Assembly (NCBI RefSeq): GCF_006402735.1 | Contig: NZ_CP017174.1 | Coordinates: 3,475,001 to 3,539,000 of the forward strand | Reading direction: 5' to 3' | DNA from: Myxococcus xanthus | GTDB lineage: Bacteria > Myxococcota > Myxococcia > Myxococcales > Myxococcaceae | DNA: 64,000 nt | Shown: in pieces, positions 8,119 through 17,164 of the stretch | Position numbering within the stretch: position 1 is the first letter of the stretch | How the letters are laid out: each line of letters starts with the position of its first letter | The notes under the pieces: generated by a model | Told to the model about the DNA's origin: nothing | Databases searched by the model: none | The model's input: only the letters and a program-made list of their open reading frames with translations | Program-made: the position numbers and the translations under genes

Positions 8119-11100
8119 TCACGAGCTCTTGCCGCGGACGACGACTTCCGAACGGCCTGAGGGGGCCGGGTGGGCGGGGTTCGTGGGCTCGTCGCGGCCG
8201 GGGAACGTCGTAGGGGGCGTGTGCCGGTCGAAGCGGATTCCGTCGGGGGGGCAGTACCCGTGCGCGAGCTGGGCGAACCACGGGTTCAGCGTCGAGGGGA
8301 CGGGCTCCGGGGCGGGGCCCTCGTCGTGGGGCTCGGGGGCCACGTCGGCGTCGGCTTCCTCCAGATCGTCGTCCGATTCGATGAGCTGCGCTGCACTGCT
8401 AACGGAAATCTCCGCTTCCTCCACCTCGTCGCTGCTGATTTCGTCCGGCTCCTCGGGCTGGGGCCGCGCGCGGGAGAGGCTGTCGTCGTCGCCCTCGTCG
8501 ATGGACTGGGCTTCGTCCTCGGAGATTTCCTCGGGCTCTTCGTCCTCGCCGCTGGGGACGGGGACCGAGGCTGAGGCCTTGAGCGCCTGCGGGCTGACGG
8601 GTTCGAGCCGGGGGGGACCGTCCACGGACTGGAGCCGGGGCGGACGCTGCCGGGGAACGGGCGGGGGCGCCGCCGCGCGCGGAGGCAGGGCGGGGGGCTG
8701 GTCGGCTTCCGGCGTCGAGGTGCTCTGGCGGAGGGTCGGAGGCGGGCGCTCCGGTGTGCTCGTGGATGCGCCTCCCCGGATGGGCGGCAGGCGCTCTGCT
8801 TCGGAGGCACCCGGGCGGGAGATGGGCGGCGGCCGTTCCGTGTTCGTGGACCGCGGTTGTGGCGTCAGTGCCGTCATCCGTCCGACGGGCGTCTCCATGC
8901 GTGCGGAGATGCTCCGGCTCGACAGCGAGGAGGGCGCGGGGACGATGGGCGTGGGGGTGGGGTGCTCTTCGGGCCGGCTTGAGGAATTGGGGCCACGGCT
9001 GCTGGATGAGCGCGTGGGGATGAGCTCCTGGAGCAGTTCGGTGGGCACGCGGATGATGGGCGTCGGCGCGGGTGGCTCGTCCCGCTGGCGGTCGTAGGGC
9101 GAGCGCACCACGGGCGTGGCGGAGGAGGTCTCATCCCGTTCCGTCTCGAAGGGCGAGCGCACCACCGGCGTGTGCGAGGGCGGCTCGTAACGCGCTCCGA
9201 TGACGGGGCTGCGGACGACCGGGGTCGGCGCGGGGGCTTCAGCAGAGTCCCCGGCAGGTTCGCTGGTGCCCGCGTCCGTCCGGTTCAGCGCGGCGGGCGC
9301 CTTGATGATGGGCGTCGCTGATGAGGTTTCGCTGGAATCCGCGCCCACGGGCGAAGGAGACCGGCCCGGAGGTGGGGGGACCTTGACGACGGGCGTCGTC
9401 GCCGAGGCTTCGCTTCCGTCCTCGTTCAGCACCGACGGCAGTCGGCCTGAAGACGATGGCGCCTTGACAATGGGCGTCTTCCCCGAGGCTTCGCTGTCGT
9501 CGTCACTCTGCACGGAGGAGAACCGGCCCGATGAGGAGGGCGCTTTCACGACGGGCGTCGTCGCCGCGTGCTCACTCGTATCGTCGCTCACCGTCGAAGA
9601 GGCCTGCGCAGACGGAGCCGGCGCCTTGACGATGGGCGTCGGCGACGGGGGCGCGTCCGCGTCTTCGACCTCTGTTGCCTGCACGATGGGAAGCGCGCTT
9701 TCAGAATCGTCGTCGTCGCTCGCGTCGTGCGCGGAACCTTCCGGCGTCGCGTCCTTGCCGGCCACGCTGGACGCGGAGGCCTCGCTCTCGCGGACCGTGC
9801 TGGTCGCGGCATCGGCGGCCGCTGCGAAACGCTCTCGCAGCGGCGCGCCCATCACCACGGGCGGCTCGATGGGATTCGTCTCGAGCTCCGTCTTGATGAG
9901 GCGCGTGTCGAGCCCCTCCTCGAGCACCTGCCCCATGACCAGCGGCAGGTCTTCGCGCGCACGCCCCGTGGCAGGCGCGTCCTTGTCCTTCCGAGGCTCC
10001 GGCGCCTTCTTGGAGACCGGTGCCGCCGTGGGGGCGGGCTCGGGGGGCAGCAGCGCCGCCAGCCGGTTCGTGGGCGTTCCCGTCACCGTGGTGGGCGCGG
10101 GCAGGTTGTCCTCGCTCGTGGTGGAGACTGGCTCCGACCGCTTCTCCAGCAGCGAGTCATACAGGTCCAGGAGCTTGCCGCGGATGAGCCCCGCGTCGAG
10201 CGCCGCCTCCGCGTGCGCCCGAGCCACCTGGCCCAGCTCCATCCGGCGCTTCACGTCGCGCGCCAGCTCGATGATGCGGTCGGCCAAGGCCTGGCTGTCG
10301 CCCGGAGGGAAGAAGACGCCTGCGCCAGCCGGGATGAGCTCCCGCGTCACGGGCAGGTCCGCCGCGATGATGGGGCGGCCCGCGGCGCAGTACTCCGACA
10401 CCTTCGCCAGCGGTCCGCCCTGAACGCGATTGCGCTCCACGTCATCCATGGGCAGCACACCCACGTCCGCGAGCGCGAGCACCTTGGCCAGGTCGTCGTG
10501 GTGCACCGGGGGTTGGAACTCCACCCGGTCGCCCAGGCCCAGCTCCTTCACCAGGTCATCCATGTGCGGCTGCCAGTCCGCGTGGCGCGCGCCCACCACC
10601 GTGAGGCGCACCTCTTCCTTCCGGGCCGCCACCTCCACCGCGCGCAGCAGCGTGGACAGGCCCTGCCACCCCACCTGGCTGCCCAGGTACATCATCCGGA
10701 GCGGTTCTCCGTCCGGGGCGCCCAGCACCTCGGGCGTGAAGGGCTGGAGGTCCACCGGCGCGGGCAGCACCCGGACCTGCTCCTCACTGGCGCCGAGCGA
10801 CTGGATGTACGCGCGCGTCGTCTCCGAGCCAGTGACGACGAGGTCCGCGTTCATCAGGCAGAACAGCTCCTGCCTGCGAATCTTCGACAGGAAGCGCCGG
10901 TCCCCCTCCGTCTGCGGGTGGGTGTACCGCAGCTCCTGCGAGGGGAACGTCTGGGCCTCGTAGATGAGCCGGTACCCGTAGTCTCCCTTCAGCTCGCACA
11001 ACGCATATCCGCCGAAGGGGTCCGTGAAGTGGGCGAGCGCGTAGTCCTCGCTTTCGAGCTGCCGGCGCACGGCCCGCTCGAAGGCCTGGATGCGTGAGGC

Positions 11101-11307
11101 CAGGTCCCCCGAGCCTACCGGGACGCGCAGCAGCCGGGCGCCCTGGTACTTCTCGATGTGGGAGTGGTCAGGCGTCTTCGCCGACAGCACCACCACGGAG
11201 AAGCGGTCCGGCAACGCCTTCAAGTATTCGGTCAAACGCCGGGATGAACCCGACGGACCGGGGATGACGTCGAAACTGCACAGGAGCAGTCTGGGCAGGT
11301 CGCTCAA
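8119..11307 (-). CDS. GT4-type glycosyltransferase with long repetitive disordered tail
   Basis: Residues 1 to about 390 form a GT-B glycosyltransferase of the GT4/group 1 kind. The N-terminal domain begins PRLLLCSFDVIPGPSGSSRR, and the C-terminal nucleotide-sugar domain includes RMMYLGSQVGWQGLSTLLRA and KVSEYCAAGRPIIAADLPV. The remaining about 670 residues are low-complexity, rich in Ser, Pro, Glu and Asp. They contain about ten copies of a TP[VI][VI][KR]xP motif, then an acidic Glu/Asp stretch (EEPEEISEDEAQS and the like) near the C-terminus. The start is TTG at 11305-11307; no better start is apparent. Divergently adjacent are the DUF4912 and GH57 genes, which suggests an alpha-glucan or related sugar polymer, but neither donor nor acceptor is known. 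The tail is not a feature of ordinary GT4 enzymes and could be a localisation or scaffold region next to aglZ. Confidence 0.85.
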   Translation of the reverse strand: MSDLPRLLLCSFDVIPGPSGSSRRLTEYLKALPDRFSVVVLSAKTPDHSHIEKYQGARLLRVPVGSGDLASRIQAFERAVRRQLESEDYALAHFTDPFGGYALCELKGDYGYRLIYEAQTFPSQELRYTHPQTEGDRRFLSKIRRQELFCLMNADLVVTGSETTRAYIQSLGASEEQVRVLPAPVDLQPFTPEVLGAPDGEPLRMMYLGSQVGWQGLSTLLRAVEVAARKEEVRLTVVGARHADWQPHMDDLVKELGLGDRVEFQPPVHHDDLAKVLALADVGVLPMDDVERNRVQGGPLAKVSEYCAAGRPIIAADLPVTRELIPAGAGVFFPPGDSQALADRIIELARDVKRRMELGQVARAHAEAALDAGLIRGKLLDLYDSLLEKRSEPVSTTSEDNLPAPTTVTGTPTNRLAALLPPEPAPTAAPVSKKAPEPRKDKDAPATGRAREDLPLVMGQVLEEGLDTRLIKTELETNPIEPPVVMGAPLRERFAAAADAATSTVRESEASASSVAGKDATPEGSAHDASDDDDSESALPIVQATEVEDADAPPSPTPIVKAPAPSAQASSTVSDDTSEHAATTPVVKAPSSSGRFSSVQSDDDSEASGKTPIVKAPSSSGRLPSVLNEDGSEASATTPVVKVPPPPGRSPSPVGADSSETSSATPIIKAPAALNRTDAGTSEPAGDSAEAPAPTPVVRSPVIGARYEPPSHTPVVRSPFETERDETSSATPVVRSPYDRQRDEPPAPTPIIRVPTELLQELIPTRSSSSRGPNSSSRPEEHPTPTPIVPAPSSLSSRSISARMETPVGRMTALTPQPRSTNTERPPPISRPGASEAERLPPIRGGASTSTPERPPPTLRQSTSTPEADQPPALPPRAAAPPPVPRQRPPRLQSVDGPPRLEPVSPQALKASASVPVPSGEDEEPEEISEDEAQSIDEGDDDSLSRARPQPEEPDEISSDEVEEAEISVSSAAQLIESDDDLEEADADVAPEPHDEGPAPEPVPSTLNPWFAQLAHGYCPPDGIRFDRHTPPTTFPGRDEPTNPAHPAPSGRSEVVVRGKSS
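8943..9650 (-). repeat. TP[VI][VI][KR]xP short repeats in the glycosyltransferase tail
   Basis: About ten copies of a heptapeptide (TPIVKAP, TPVVKAP, TPVVRSP, TPIIRVP and variants) are spaced mostly by 15-30 residues. Between them are Ser-rich and Asp/Glu-rich linkers such as SSSGR and DDDSEAS. At DNA level the mark is repeated GATGGGCGTC/GACGGGCGTC. The motif is far better conserved than the linkers. Confidence 0.8.
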
Positions 11308-11437
11308 GCGTGGGCAGGATACCTAGCCGCCCCCTGAGTGTCATCGGGTGATGAAACGAAAGGGGGTCGGGCGAAGAACACATGTAATGCTGGCACGTTG
11401 ACCCTCTACGACCAGCGACCTAAAGGCCTGCTTGCCT

Positions 11438-13948
11438 ATGGAAGACCTCAAGAGCGTGACGGTCAGCTACCTCAGGGAGTTGGCACGGAAGCACCTGGGG
11501 AGCGGCTACAGCCGGATGAAAAAAGAGGAGCTGCTCGCAGCTCTGGCCGCCTACGTCCCCGCCCTGGCGAAGCTCGCCCGGTTGGCAGGCATCCGCGTGC
11601 CTCCCAAGCGTTCGGCCGCGAAACCCGCAGCGTCTCCTGCCCGGGCCTCCGCCGCCAAGAAGGCCAAGGCGCCCACCACTGACGCCGCGAAGGCGCCCCG
11701 GAAGTCGAAGACCCCGACCGCCGCGAAGCCCAAGACCGACGGCGCGCAAGGCCAGGGGAGGGTGTCCGCGCCCAAGCGGGTGGCCGCCAAGCGGGCCTCC
11801 GAGAAGCCCGGGAGCAAGCCGACCGTCAAACCCGCGAAGGTGGTCACGTTCCCGCCCAAGCCCCGAGTGGAACGGGCGCGTGAGCCGGTGACGCCCGTCA
11901 TGCCTTCCGTCACGAGGCCGCCCGTTCCCGCGCCGGAACCGGTGCCGCAATCCGTCACGCGGCCCGCGCCCGTGCAAAAGCCCGCGGAGCCCGTGGTGGA
12001 GGGCTTCTTCGTGGCGCGCGTGGCTGGCGAGGAGGAGGCGCGTAGCCACCACCTGGTGGAAAGCGTGCCTGTTCCGCCTCCGGCCTCCGCGGATACCGAA
12101 AGATTGGGTGAGCTGCCGGAGGGGTATCAGGACGACGCCGTCCTCCTGTTGCCCAGGGACCCGCACACGCTCTTCGTGTCCTGGGACTTCAGTCTGGGGG
12201 CCCTGCTGCGCGCGCGGGATGCACTGGAGGCGCCGCGTCCCGTGCTTCGTGTGTTCGGTGATGAACAGCTGGAGCGGGAGTTGGACTTCGCGGTGGAGGC
12301 TCCCGGCTTCTACATCCACGGGTTGCCGGCGGGGCGGACGTATCGCGTGGAGGCGCACTTCGCCGGTCGTGATGGGCGGAGCCGCCGCATCGGTGCTTCG
12401 AGCAACCGCGTGACGCTGCCTCCCGCGGGTGTCTCCACGGATTTGACGGTGCGTTTCCTTCGGGTTCCTCCGCTTGAGGCGGCGCTGCCCGCGGCGGTCG
12501 TGGAAGCGCCGCCGCCGGAAGAGGAGCGCGAGTACGTGTCGTGGCGCCGGGTGAACCTGCCTGGCAGTGGCGGCGTGCTGGATGTGCCGGAAGTCCACAG
12601 ACAGCGTCGTGGCGGTGACATGACGGAGGCGCACCTGGAGGGCCCCGCGCGAGCGCCGGGCGCTTCGGACCAGCGGTACGTGGAGTCGGTGGAACGCGTG
12701 CCTGGGGCTTCGGACCAACGGTACGTGGACTCGGTGGGGCGAGCGGCGGGGGCTTCGGACCAGCGCTATCAGTCGGACGCGGCGCAGCGGAATGCGCGCG
12801 AGGTGCGTGGCCCCGTGACGGCTCCCGTGTCGCGCTACCTGGAGACCCTGGGCCGTGCACCGGGGGCTTCGGATATGCGTCATGCGGAAGGGGACGCTCG
12901 CGAGGCGGGGAGGGGGCAAGGGTCCCGTGCGTATCTGGAGGTGAAGGGCGTCCCGGGCGCATCGGACCTGCGCTACGCGGAAGGCGGCGCGGCACGCCAG
13001 GCAGGCAGTGACACGTCACCGCACCGCTACCTGGACGTGAAGGGCATCCCGGGCGCATCAGACCTGCGCTACTCGGAAGGCGGCACGGCTGTCCCTACGG
13101 GCAGTGGCACGTCGCCTCATCGATACCTGGACGTGAAGGGCATCCCGGGCGCATCAGAGCTGCGCTACGCGGAAGGCGGTGCGACGCGCGCGCCGGTCAG
13201 CGGCGCTTCGCCTTATCGCTATCTCGATGTGAGGGGCATTCCGGGTGCATCGGACCTCCGCTATGCGGAAGGTGCGGCGACTTCGCATCAGCATCACCTG
13301 GACGTAAGGCGCATTCTGGGAGCGTCGGACATGCGCTACCTGGAGTCGCCGCCCCGCGCGCCGGGTGCATCGGAGCAACGCTACCTGGCGCCACCTCCAC
13401 AGCGGGCAGGCGCCTCGGATCTTCGTTACCTGGATGCCCCGGAACGGGCGTCGGGTGCCTCGGAGCGTCGCTACCTGGAGCCATCGCAGCCGCAGCCGGG
13501 CGCATCGGATCGCCGCCACCTGGATTCTCCTCGGCAGGGGACAGGCGCCTCGGGTCGTGGCTTCCTCGAGGCTCCGACTCAACCGTCGGGCGCTTCCGAC
13601 AGCCAGCACGCGGACGCGTCGTCAGCACGCACAGAAACCGGAACCACCGCCAAGGATGCTCGCGGCTCCGGTACTCAACCCCCTGCGGTCGAGGAGAACC
13701 ACCGCGACTTCGAGGCTCCTCCACGTTCATCCCGCGCCACGGTTCCGGGCAGCGACGCCCAGGCGCAGGGAGACGCCGGCGCGGAGGAGAACCACCGCTA
13801 CTTCGAAGTGCCCCGGTCCCGAGCGGAAGGCGCGCCACATCACCGCACGGCGGCTCCTTCCTCCTTCGAGGCCCGCGACGGCCATGCCACCCCCGACGCG
13901 GCCGAGCCACCTCCCCAGAAGCCGCCTTCGGACGACGGCCGCTCCTGA
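11438..13948 (+). CDS. Rho_N/SAP-DUF4912 protein with GASDxRY repeats
   Basis: The about 836-residue product has four parts. Residues 1 to about 45 resemble a Rho N-terminal/SAP helix-extended-loop-helix (YLRELARKHLGSGYSRMKKE). A Lys/Ala/Pro-rich linker runs to about 190. A DUF4912-type domain follows (about 220-350; DDAVLLLPRDPHTLFVSWDF, then FYIHGLPAGRTYRVEAHF). The last part is a long repeat region with 15 GAS[DE]xRY-type motifs. Rho_N/SAP folds commonly bind nucleic acid, while DUF4912 is often encoded beside GH57 enzymes and may bind carbohydrate (family knowledge). The GH57 gene starts 25 bases downstream, so they probably form an operon. The ATG at 11438 is chosen; an in-frame TTG six bases earlier is better spaced from the TAAAGG at 11421-11426 and could be used. 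Confidence 0.8.
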   Translation: MEDLKSVTVSYLRELARKHLGSGYSRMKKEELLAALAAYVPALAKLARLAGIRVPPKRSAAKPAASPARASAAKKAKAPTTDAAKAPRKSKTPTAAKPKTDGAQGQGRVSAPKRVAAKRASEKPGSKPTVKPAKVVTFPPKPRVERAREPVTPVMPSVTRPPVPAPEPVPQSVTRPAPVQKPAEPVVEGFFVARVAGEEEARSHHLVESVPVPPPASADTERLGELPEGYQDDAVLLLPRDPHTLFVSWDFSLGALLRARDALEAPRPVLRVFGDEQLERELDFAVEAPGFYIHGLPAGRTYRVEAHFAGRDGRSRRIGASSNRVTLPPAGVSTDLTVRFLRVPPLEAALPAAVVEAPPPEEEREYVSWRRVNLPGSGGVLDVPEVHRQRRGGDMTEAHLEGPARAPGASDQRYVESVERVPGASDQRYVDSVGRAAGASDQRYQSDAAQRNAREVRGPVTAPVSRYLETLGRAPGASDMRHAEGDAREAGRGQGSRAYLEVKGVPGASDLRYAEGGAARQAGSDTSPHRYLDVKGIPGASDLRYSEGGTAVPTGSGTSPHRYLDVKGIPGASELRYAEGGATRAPVSGASPYRYLDVRGIPGASDLRYAEGAATSHQHHLDVRRILGASDMRYLESPPRAPGASEQRYLAPPPQRAGASDLRYLDAPERASGASERRYLEPSQPQPGASDRRHLDSPRQGTGASGRGFLEAPTQPSGASDSQHADASSARTETGTTAKDARGSGTQPPAVEENHRDFEAPPRSSRATVPGSDAQAQGDAGAEENHRYFEVPRSRAEGAPHHRTAAPSSFEARDGHATPDAAEPPPQKPPSDDGRS
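12649..13612 (+). repeat. GASDxRY tandem peptide repeats
   Basis: Fifteen copies of a GAS[DEG]xR[YHF] motif occur in the C-terminal third of the DUF4912 protein. The first three and the last seven recur every 15 residues (form R-x-P-GASDQRY-x5). Units 4-8 are longer, about 32 residues in the clearest cases, and add an insert containing SPHRYLDVK. The last two copies are degenerate (GASGRGF, GASDSQH). Confidence 0.88.
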
Positions 13949-13973
13949 ACCCGCACGGAGACATTGAACGACC

Positions 13974-15563
13974 ATGAGTCTGGGCTCCCTCGCGCTGGTG
14001 CTCCACGCGCACCTTCCCTTCGTCCGGCACCCCGAGCATGAGGACTTCCTCGAGGAGGACTGGCTCTACGAGGCCATCTCCGAGACGTACCTCCCGCTGC
14101 TCCAGGTCTTCGACGGACTGGCGGAGGACGGCGTCCCGTTCCGCCTGGCGATGACGCTGTCTCCAACGCTCGTCTCCATGCTGCGCGACGAGCTGCTGAT
14201 GAGCCGCTACGCACGGCGGCTGGACCTGCTCTGCGAACTGGGCGCGCGAGAGGCGCACCGGACGCGAGACGACGCCACCTTCGGCCCCATTGCCCGCTTC
14301 TACCGGGACCACTTCGAGTCTCTGCGCCGCGCGTTCCACGACCGCTACAAGCGCGACCTCGTCTCTGGGTTCCGGCGGCTCCAGGACGCGGGCTACCTGG
14401 ACATCCTCACCTGCAACGCGACGCACGGTTTCCTGCCGTTGATGCAGCAGGTGCCCGAAGCCGTTCGCGCCCAGGTGACGGTGGCCGCGAATCACTACCG
14501 CCAGCACTTCGGCAGGGACCCGGCCGGTATCTGGCTCGCCGAGTGCGGCTACTACCCGGGCCTGGAGCGCCTGCTGGCCAGTGAGCGCATCCGTTACTTC
14601 TTCGTCGACACGCACGGCCTGACGGACGCCGTGCCCCGGCCCTTGCATGGCCCCTACGCACCCGTCTTCACCGAGGCGGGCGTCGCCGCGTATGCCCGAG
14701 ACCCGGAGAGCAGCCAGCAGGTGTGGAGCACCGAGCACGGCTACCCGGGCGACCCGGACTACCGCGAGTTCTACCGGGACATCGGCTGGGACCTGGACCT
14801 GGACTACATTCGCCCGTTCATCCAGCCCACCGGCGAGCGCAAGAACACCGGCTTCAAGTACTTCCGCATCACCGGGAAGACGAACGACAAGCGCCCGTAT
14901 GATCCGCTCGCTGCGCGTGAGCGGGCCTCGGTGCATGCGGGCAACTTCCTGTTCAACCGCCAACGGCAGATTGAAGACCTGGCCTCGCGCCTGGGTGGCC
15001 GGGAGCCCGTGGTCGTCGCGCCCTATGACGCCGAGCTCTTCGGCCACTGGTGGTTCGAGGGGCCCCAGTTCCTCGACTTCCTCATCCGCAAGGTCGCGTA
15101 TGACCAGACGACGTTCCGGCTGGTGACGCCGTTGGATGACCTGCGGGAGCATCCGGAGAACCAGGTGGCGACGCCGCCGCTGTCCTCGTGGGGCGCGGGG
15201 GGCTACGCCAACATGTGGCTCGACGGGAGCAATGATTGGATCTACCGCCACCTCAACCACTGCGCGAAGCAGATGGTGGAGCTGGCGCGGGACTTCCCGG
15301 ATGCCGGTGAGCTGCAACGTCGCGCGCTCAATCAGGCCGCCAGGGAGTTGTTGCTCGCCCAGTCCTCCGACTGGGCCTTCATCATGAAGACGGGCACCAT
15401 GGTGGAGTACGCCCAGCGCCGCACGCGCGAGCACATCCTGCGCTTCCAGCGCCTGCACGAGCAGCTGCGCGGCGGCAGTCTGGACGAGGGCTGGCTCACC
15501 CACGTGGAAGGCCGGGACAACCTCTATCCAGAGCTGGACTACCGCCTCTATCTGCCTGCCTGA
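13974..15563 (+). CDS. GH57 family 1,4-alpha-glucan branching enzyme
   Basis: This 529-residue protein matches the GH57/DUF1957 branching enzymes. It has the N-terminal barrel start (LALVLHAHLPFVRHPE), the nucleophile segment GIWLAECGYYPGLE with Glu190, and the acid/base segment APYDAELFGHWWFEG with Asp352. A C-terminal all-helical domain follows (SSDWAFIMKTGTMVEYAQRR). These enzymes cut alpha-1,4 linkages and re-form alpha-1,6 branches in glycogen-like glucans in the cytosol. It starts 25 bases after the DUF4912 gene, with GGAG about 13 bases before ATG. The pairing GT4-DUF4912-GH57 suggests synthesis or remodelling of a storage or surface alpha-glucan. Branching rather than hydrolytic activity is inferred from overall similarity. 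Confidence 0.9.
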   Translation: MSLGSLALVLHAHLPFVRHPEHEDFLEEDWLYEAISETYLPLLQVFDGLAEDGVPFRLAMTLSPTLVSMLRDELLMSRYARRLDLLCELGAREAHRTRDDATFGPIARFYRDHFESLRRAFHDRYKRDLVSGFRRLQDAGYLDILTCNATHGFLPLMQQVPEAVRAQVTVAANHYRQHFGRDPAGIWLAECGYYPGLERLLASERIRYFFVDTHGLTDAVPRPLHGPYAPVFTEAGVAAYARDPESSQQVWSTEHGYPGDPDYREFYRDIGWDLDLDYIRPFIQPTGERKNTGFKYFRITGKTNDKRPYDPLAARERASVHAGNFLFNRQRQIEDLASRLGGREPVVVAPYDAELFGHWWFEGPQFLDFLIRKVAYDQTTFRLVTPLDDLREHPENQVATPPLSSWGAGGYANMWLDGSNDWIYRHLNHCAKQMVELARDFPDAGELQRRALNQAARELLLAQSSDWAFIMKTGTMVEYAQRRTREHILRFQRLHEQLRGGSLDEGWLTHVEGRDNLYPELDYRLYLPA

Positions 15564-15660
15564 GGCCAGGGGGAAGCAGGGTGGGGCGATGTGTCCTCCT
15601 GTCGCCACGGCAGACGGTTTGGCTTGCGGGGCGGGTTTTCGGCTTTAGCTTGGTCTGCAT

Positions 15661-17142
15661 ATGAACCGTTCGACCGTCTCGTTCCGGAAGGCGCTCGTCG
15701 CCGCGCTCCTGGTCGCGTTGCCCCCCGCTGGTGCTGTCGCCCAGGCGCCGAAGTCGCCGCCCGCGGCCACCCAGCCAGGCGCCGGCAACGTTCTCCAGCC
15801 CGCGACGCGGGAGGCCCAGACGCTTCCGTCGCTGGCGCCGCTGGTGGAGTCGGTGAAGTCGGCGGTGGTCAACGTGGACGTGCAGGCCCGAGGGGGCGGC
15901 ATGCCGCGTGGGATGGAGGACAACCCGCTCTTCGAGCGCTTCTTCGGTGGAGGCCGCGAGGGCGGCAGTCAGCGCCGCGAGCCGCTGCGACAGGGGGCAG
16001 GGTCCGGCTTCATCATCGACCCGAAGGGCGTCGTCCTCACCAACAACCACGTGGTGGAGGATGCCATCAGCATCACCATCCGCCTGGATGACGGACGCAG
16101 CTTCAGTGGCGAAGTGGTGGGGCGGGATCCGCTCACCGACGTGGCGCTCGTGCGGCTCAAGGAGAAGGTGGAGAACCTGCCCACCGTGAAGCTGGGCGAC
16201 TCGGACGCGCTGCGTGTGGGTGACTGGGTGGTGGCCATCGGCAACCCCTTCGGTCTGGCCTCCAGCGTCAGCCTGGGCATCGTCTCCGCGCGGGCGCGCG
16301 AGATTGGCGCCAGCCAGTACGACGAGTTCCTCCAGACGGACGCGGCCATCAACCCGGGCAACTCGGGCGGCCCGCTCTTCAACATGAAGGGCGAAGTGGT
16401 GGGCATCAACACCGCCATCGTCGGCGGTGGCTCCGGCATCGGCTTCGCGGTGCCCAGCAATCTCATCGGCTCGCTGCTGCCGCAGCTGGAGAAGGAAGGC
16501 TCCGTCACGCGCGCATGGTTGGGCGTGGGCATCCAGGATTTGACGCGGGACCTGGCCAGCGCGCTCAATCTCCCCGTGAATCAGGGCGCCATCCTCACGC
16601 AGGTGATGCCGTCTTCTCCCGCGGCGAAGGCGGGCCTGAAGCAGGACGACGTCGTCATCGCCATCGACGGGCGGACCGTCACCTCCAGCGGCGAGCTGAC
16701 GCGCACCGTGGCGCTCAAGCGTCCCGGAAGTACATCCACGCTGACGCTCTTCCGCGACGGCAAGAAGCAAGACGTGAAGGTGGCGCTGGGCACGCGCCCG
16801 GACCTGGAGGGAGTGGCCTCGGCGAAGCAGCGGCCGGAGGACCAGCAAGAAAGCTCCCGGCGCGTGGGCGTCAGCCTCCAGAACCTGGATGCGCGCACCG
16901 CACAGCAGGCCGGCTTCACGGACAGCAGCGGCGCGCTCATCACCGACGTGGTGCCCGGCTCGCCGGCGGACCGCGCGCAGCTGGAGCCCGGCATGGTCGT
17001 CATCGAGGCCAACCGCAAGAAGGTGGAGAACGCGGACGCCCTGGCCCGCATCATCAAGGGCGCCGCGTCCGGGAGCACCTTGCTGTTGCGCGTGACGGCG
17101 CCGGGTGGGGCTCGCAACCTGCGCGCCCTGCGGGTGCCGTGA
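15661..17142 (+). CDS. HtrA/DegP-type periplasmic serine protease
   Basis: The 493-residue protein begins with a signal peptide (about residues 1-28, cleaved near AVAQA). A trypsin-like domain follows with the full triad: His130 in LTNNHVVEDA, Asp160 in DPLTDVALVRL, and Ser235 in NPGNSGGPLF. Two PDZ domains follow (about 265-365 and 395-490; the first begins AWLGVGIQDLTRD). The length and the two PDZ domains fit DegP/DegQ. These enzymes form cage-like oligomers that degrade or refold damaged periplasmic and outer-membrane proteins. An SGNH esterase gene follows after 22 bases and is probably co-transcribed. No clear sigma-E-like promoter was found in the 97-base upstream gap. Confidence 0.93.
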   Translation: MNRSTVSFRKALVAALLVALPPAGAVAQAPKSPPAATQPGAGNVLQPATREAQTLPSLAPLVESVKSAVVNVDVQARGGGMPRGMEDNPLFERFFGGGREGGSQRREPLRQGAGSGFIIDPKGVVLTNNHVVEDAISITIRLDDGRSFSGEVVGRDPLTDVALVRLKEKVENLPTVKLGDSDALRVGDWVVAIGNPFGLASSVSLGIVSARAREIGASQYDEFLQTDAAINPGNSGGPLFNMKGEVVGINTAIVGGGSGIGFAVPSNLIGSLLPQLEKEGSVTRAWLGVGIQDLTRDLASALNLPVNQGAILTQVMPSSPAAKAGLKQDDVVIAIDGRTVTSSGELTRTVALKRPGSTSTLTLFRDGKKQDVKVALGTRPDLEGVASAKQRPEDQQESSRRVGVSLQNLDARTAQQAGFTDSSGALITDVVPGSPADRAQLEPGMVVIEANRKKVENADALARIIKGAASGSTLLLRVTAPGGARNLRALRVP

Positions 17143-17164
17143 GTCCGGAGCGTGGGAGCGGCGG

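Noticed and set aside
11390-11406. TGGCACG as a sigma-54 promoter before the DUF4912 gene
   Set aside because: The -24 half matches perfectly but the -12 half (TTGCT) is absent at the needed spacing.
13197-15608. An 803-codon open frame on the minus strand
   Set aside because: It lies opposite the GASDxRY repeats and the GH57 gene, whose catalytic residues are clear on the plus strand.
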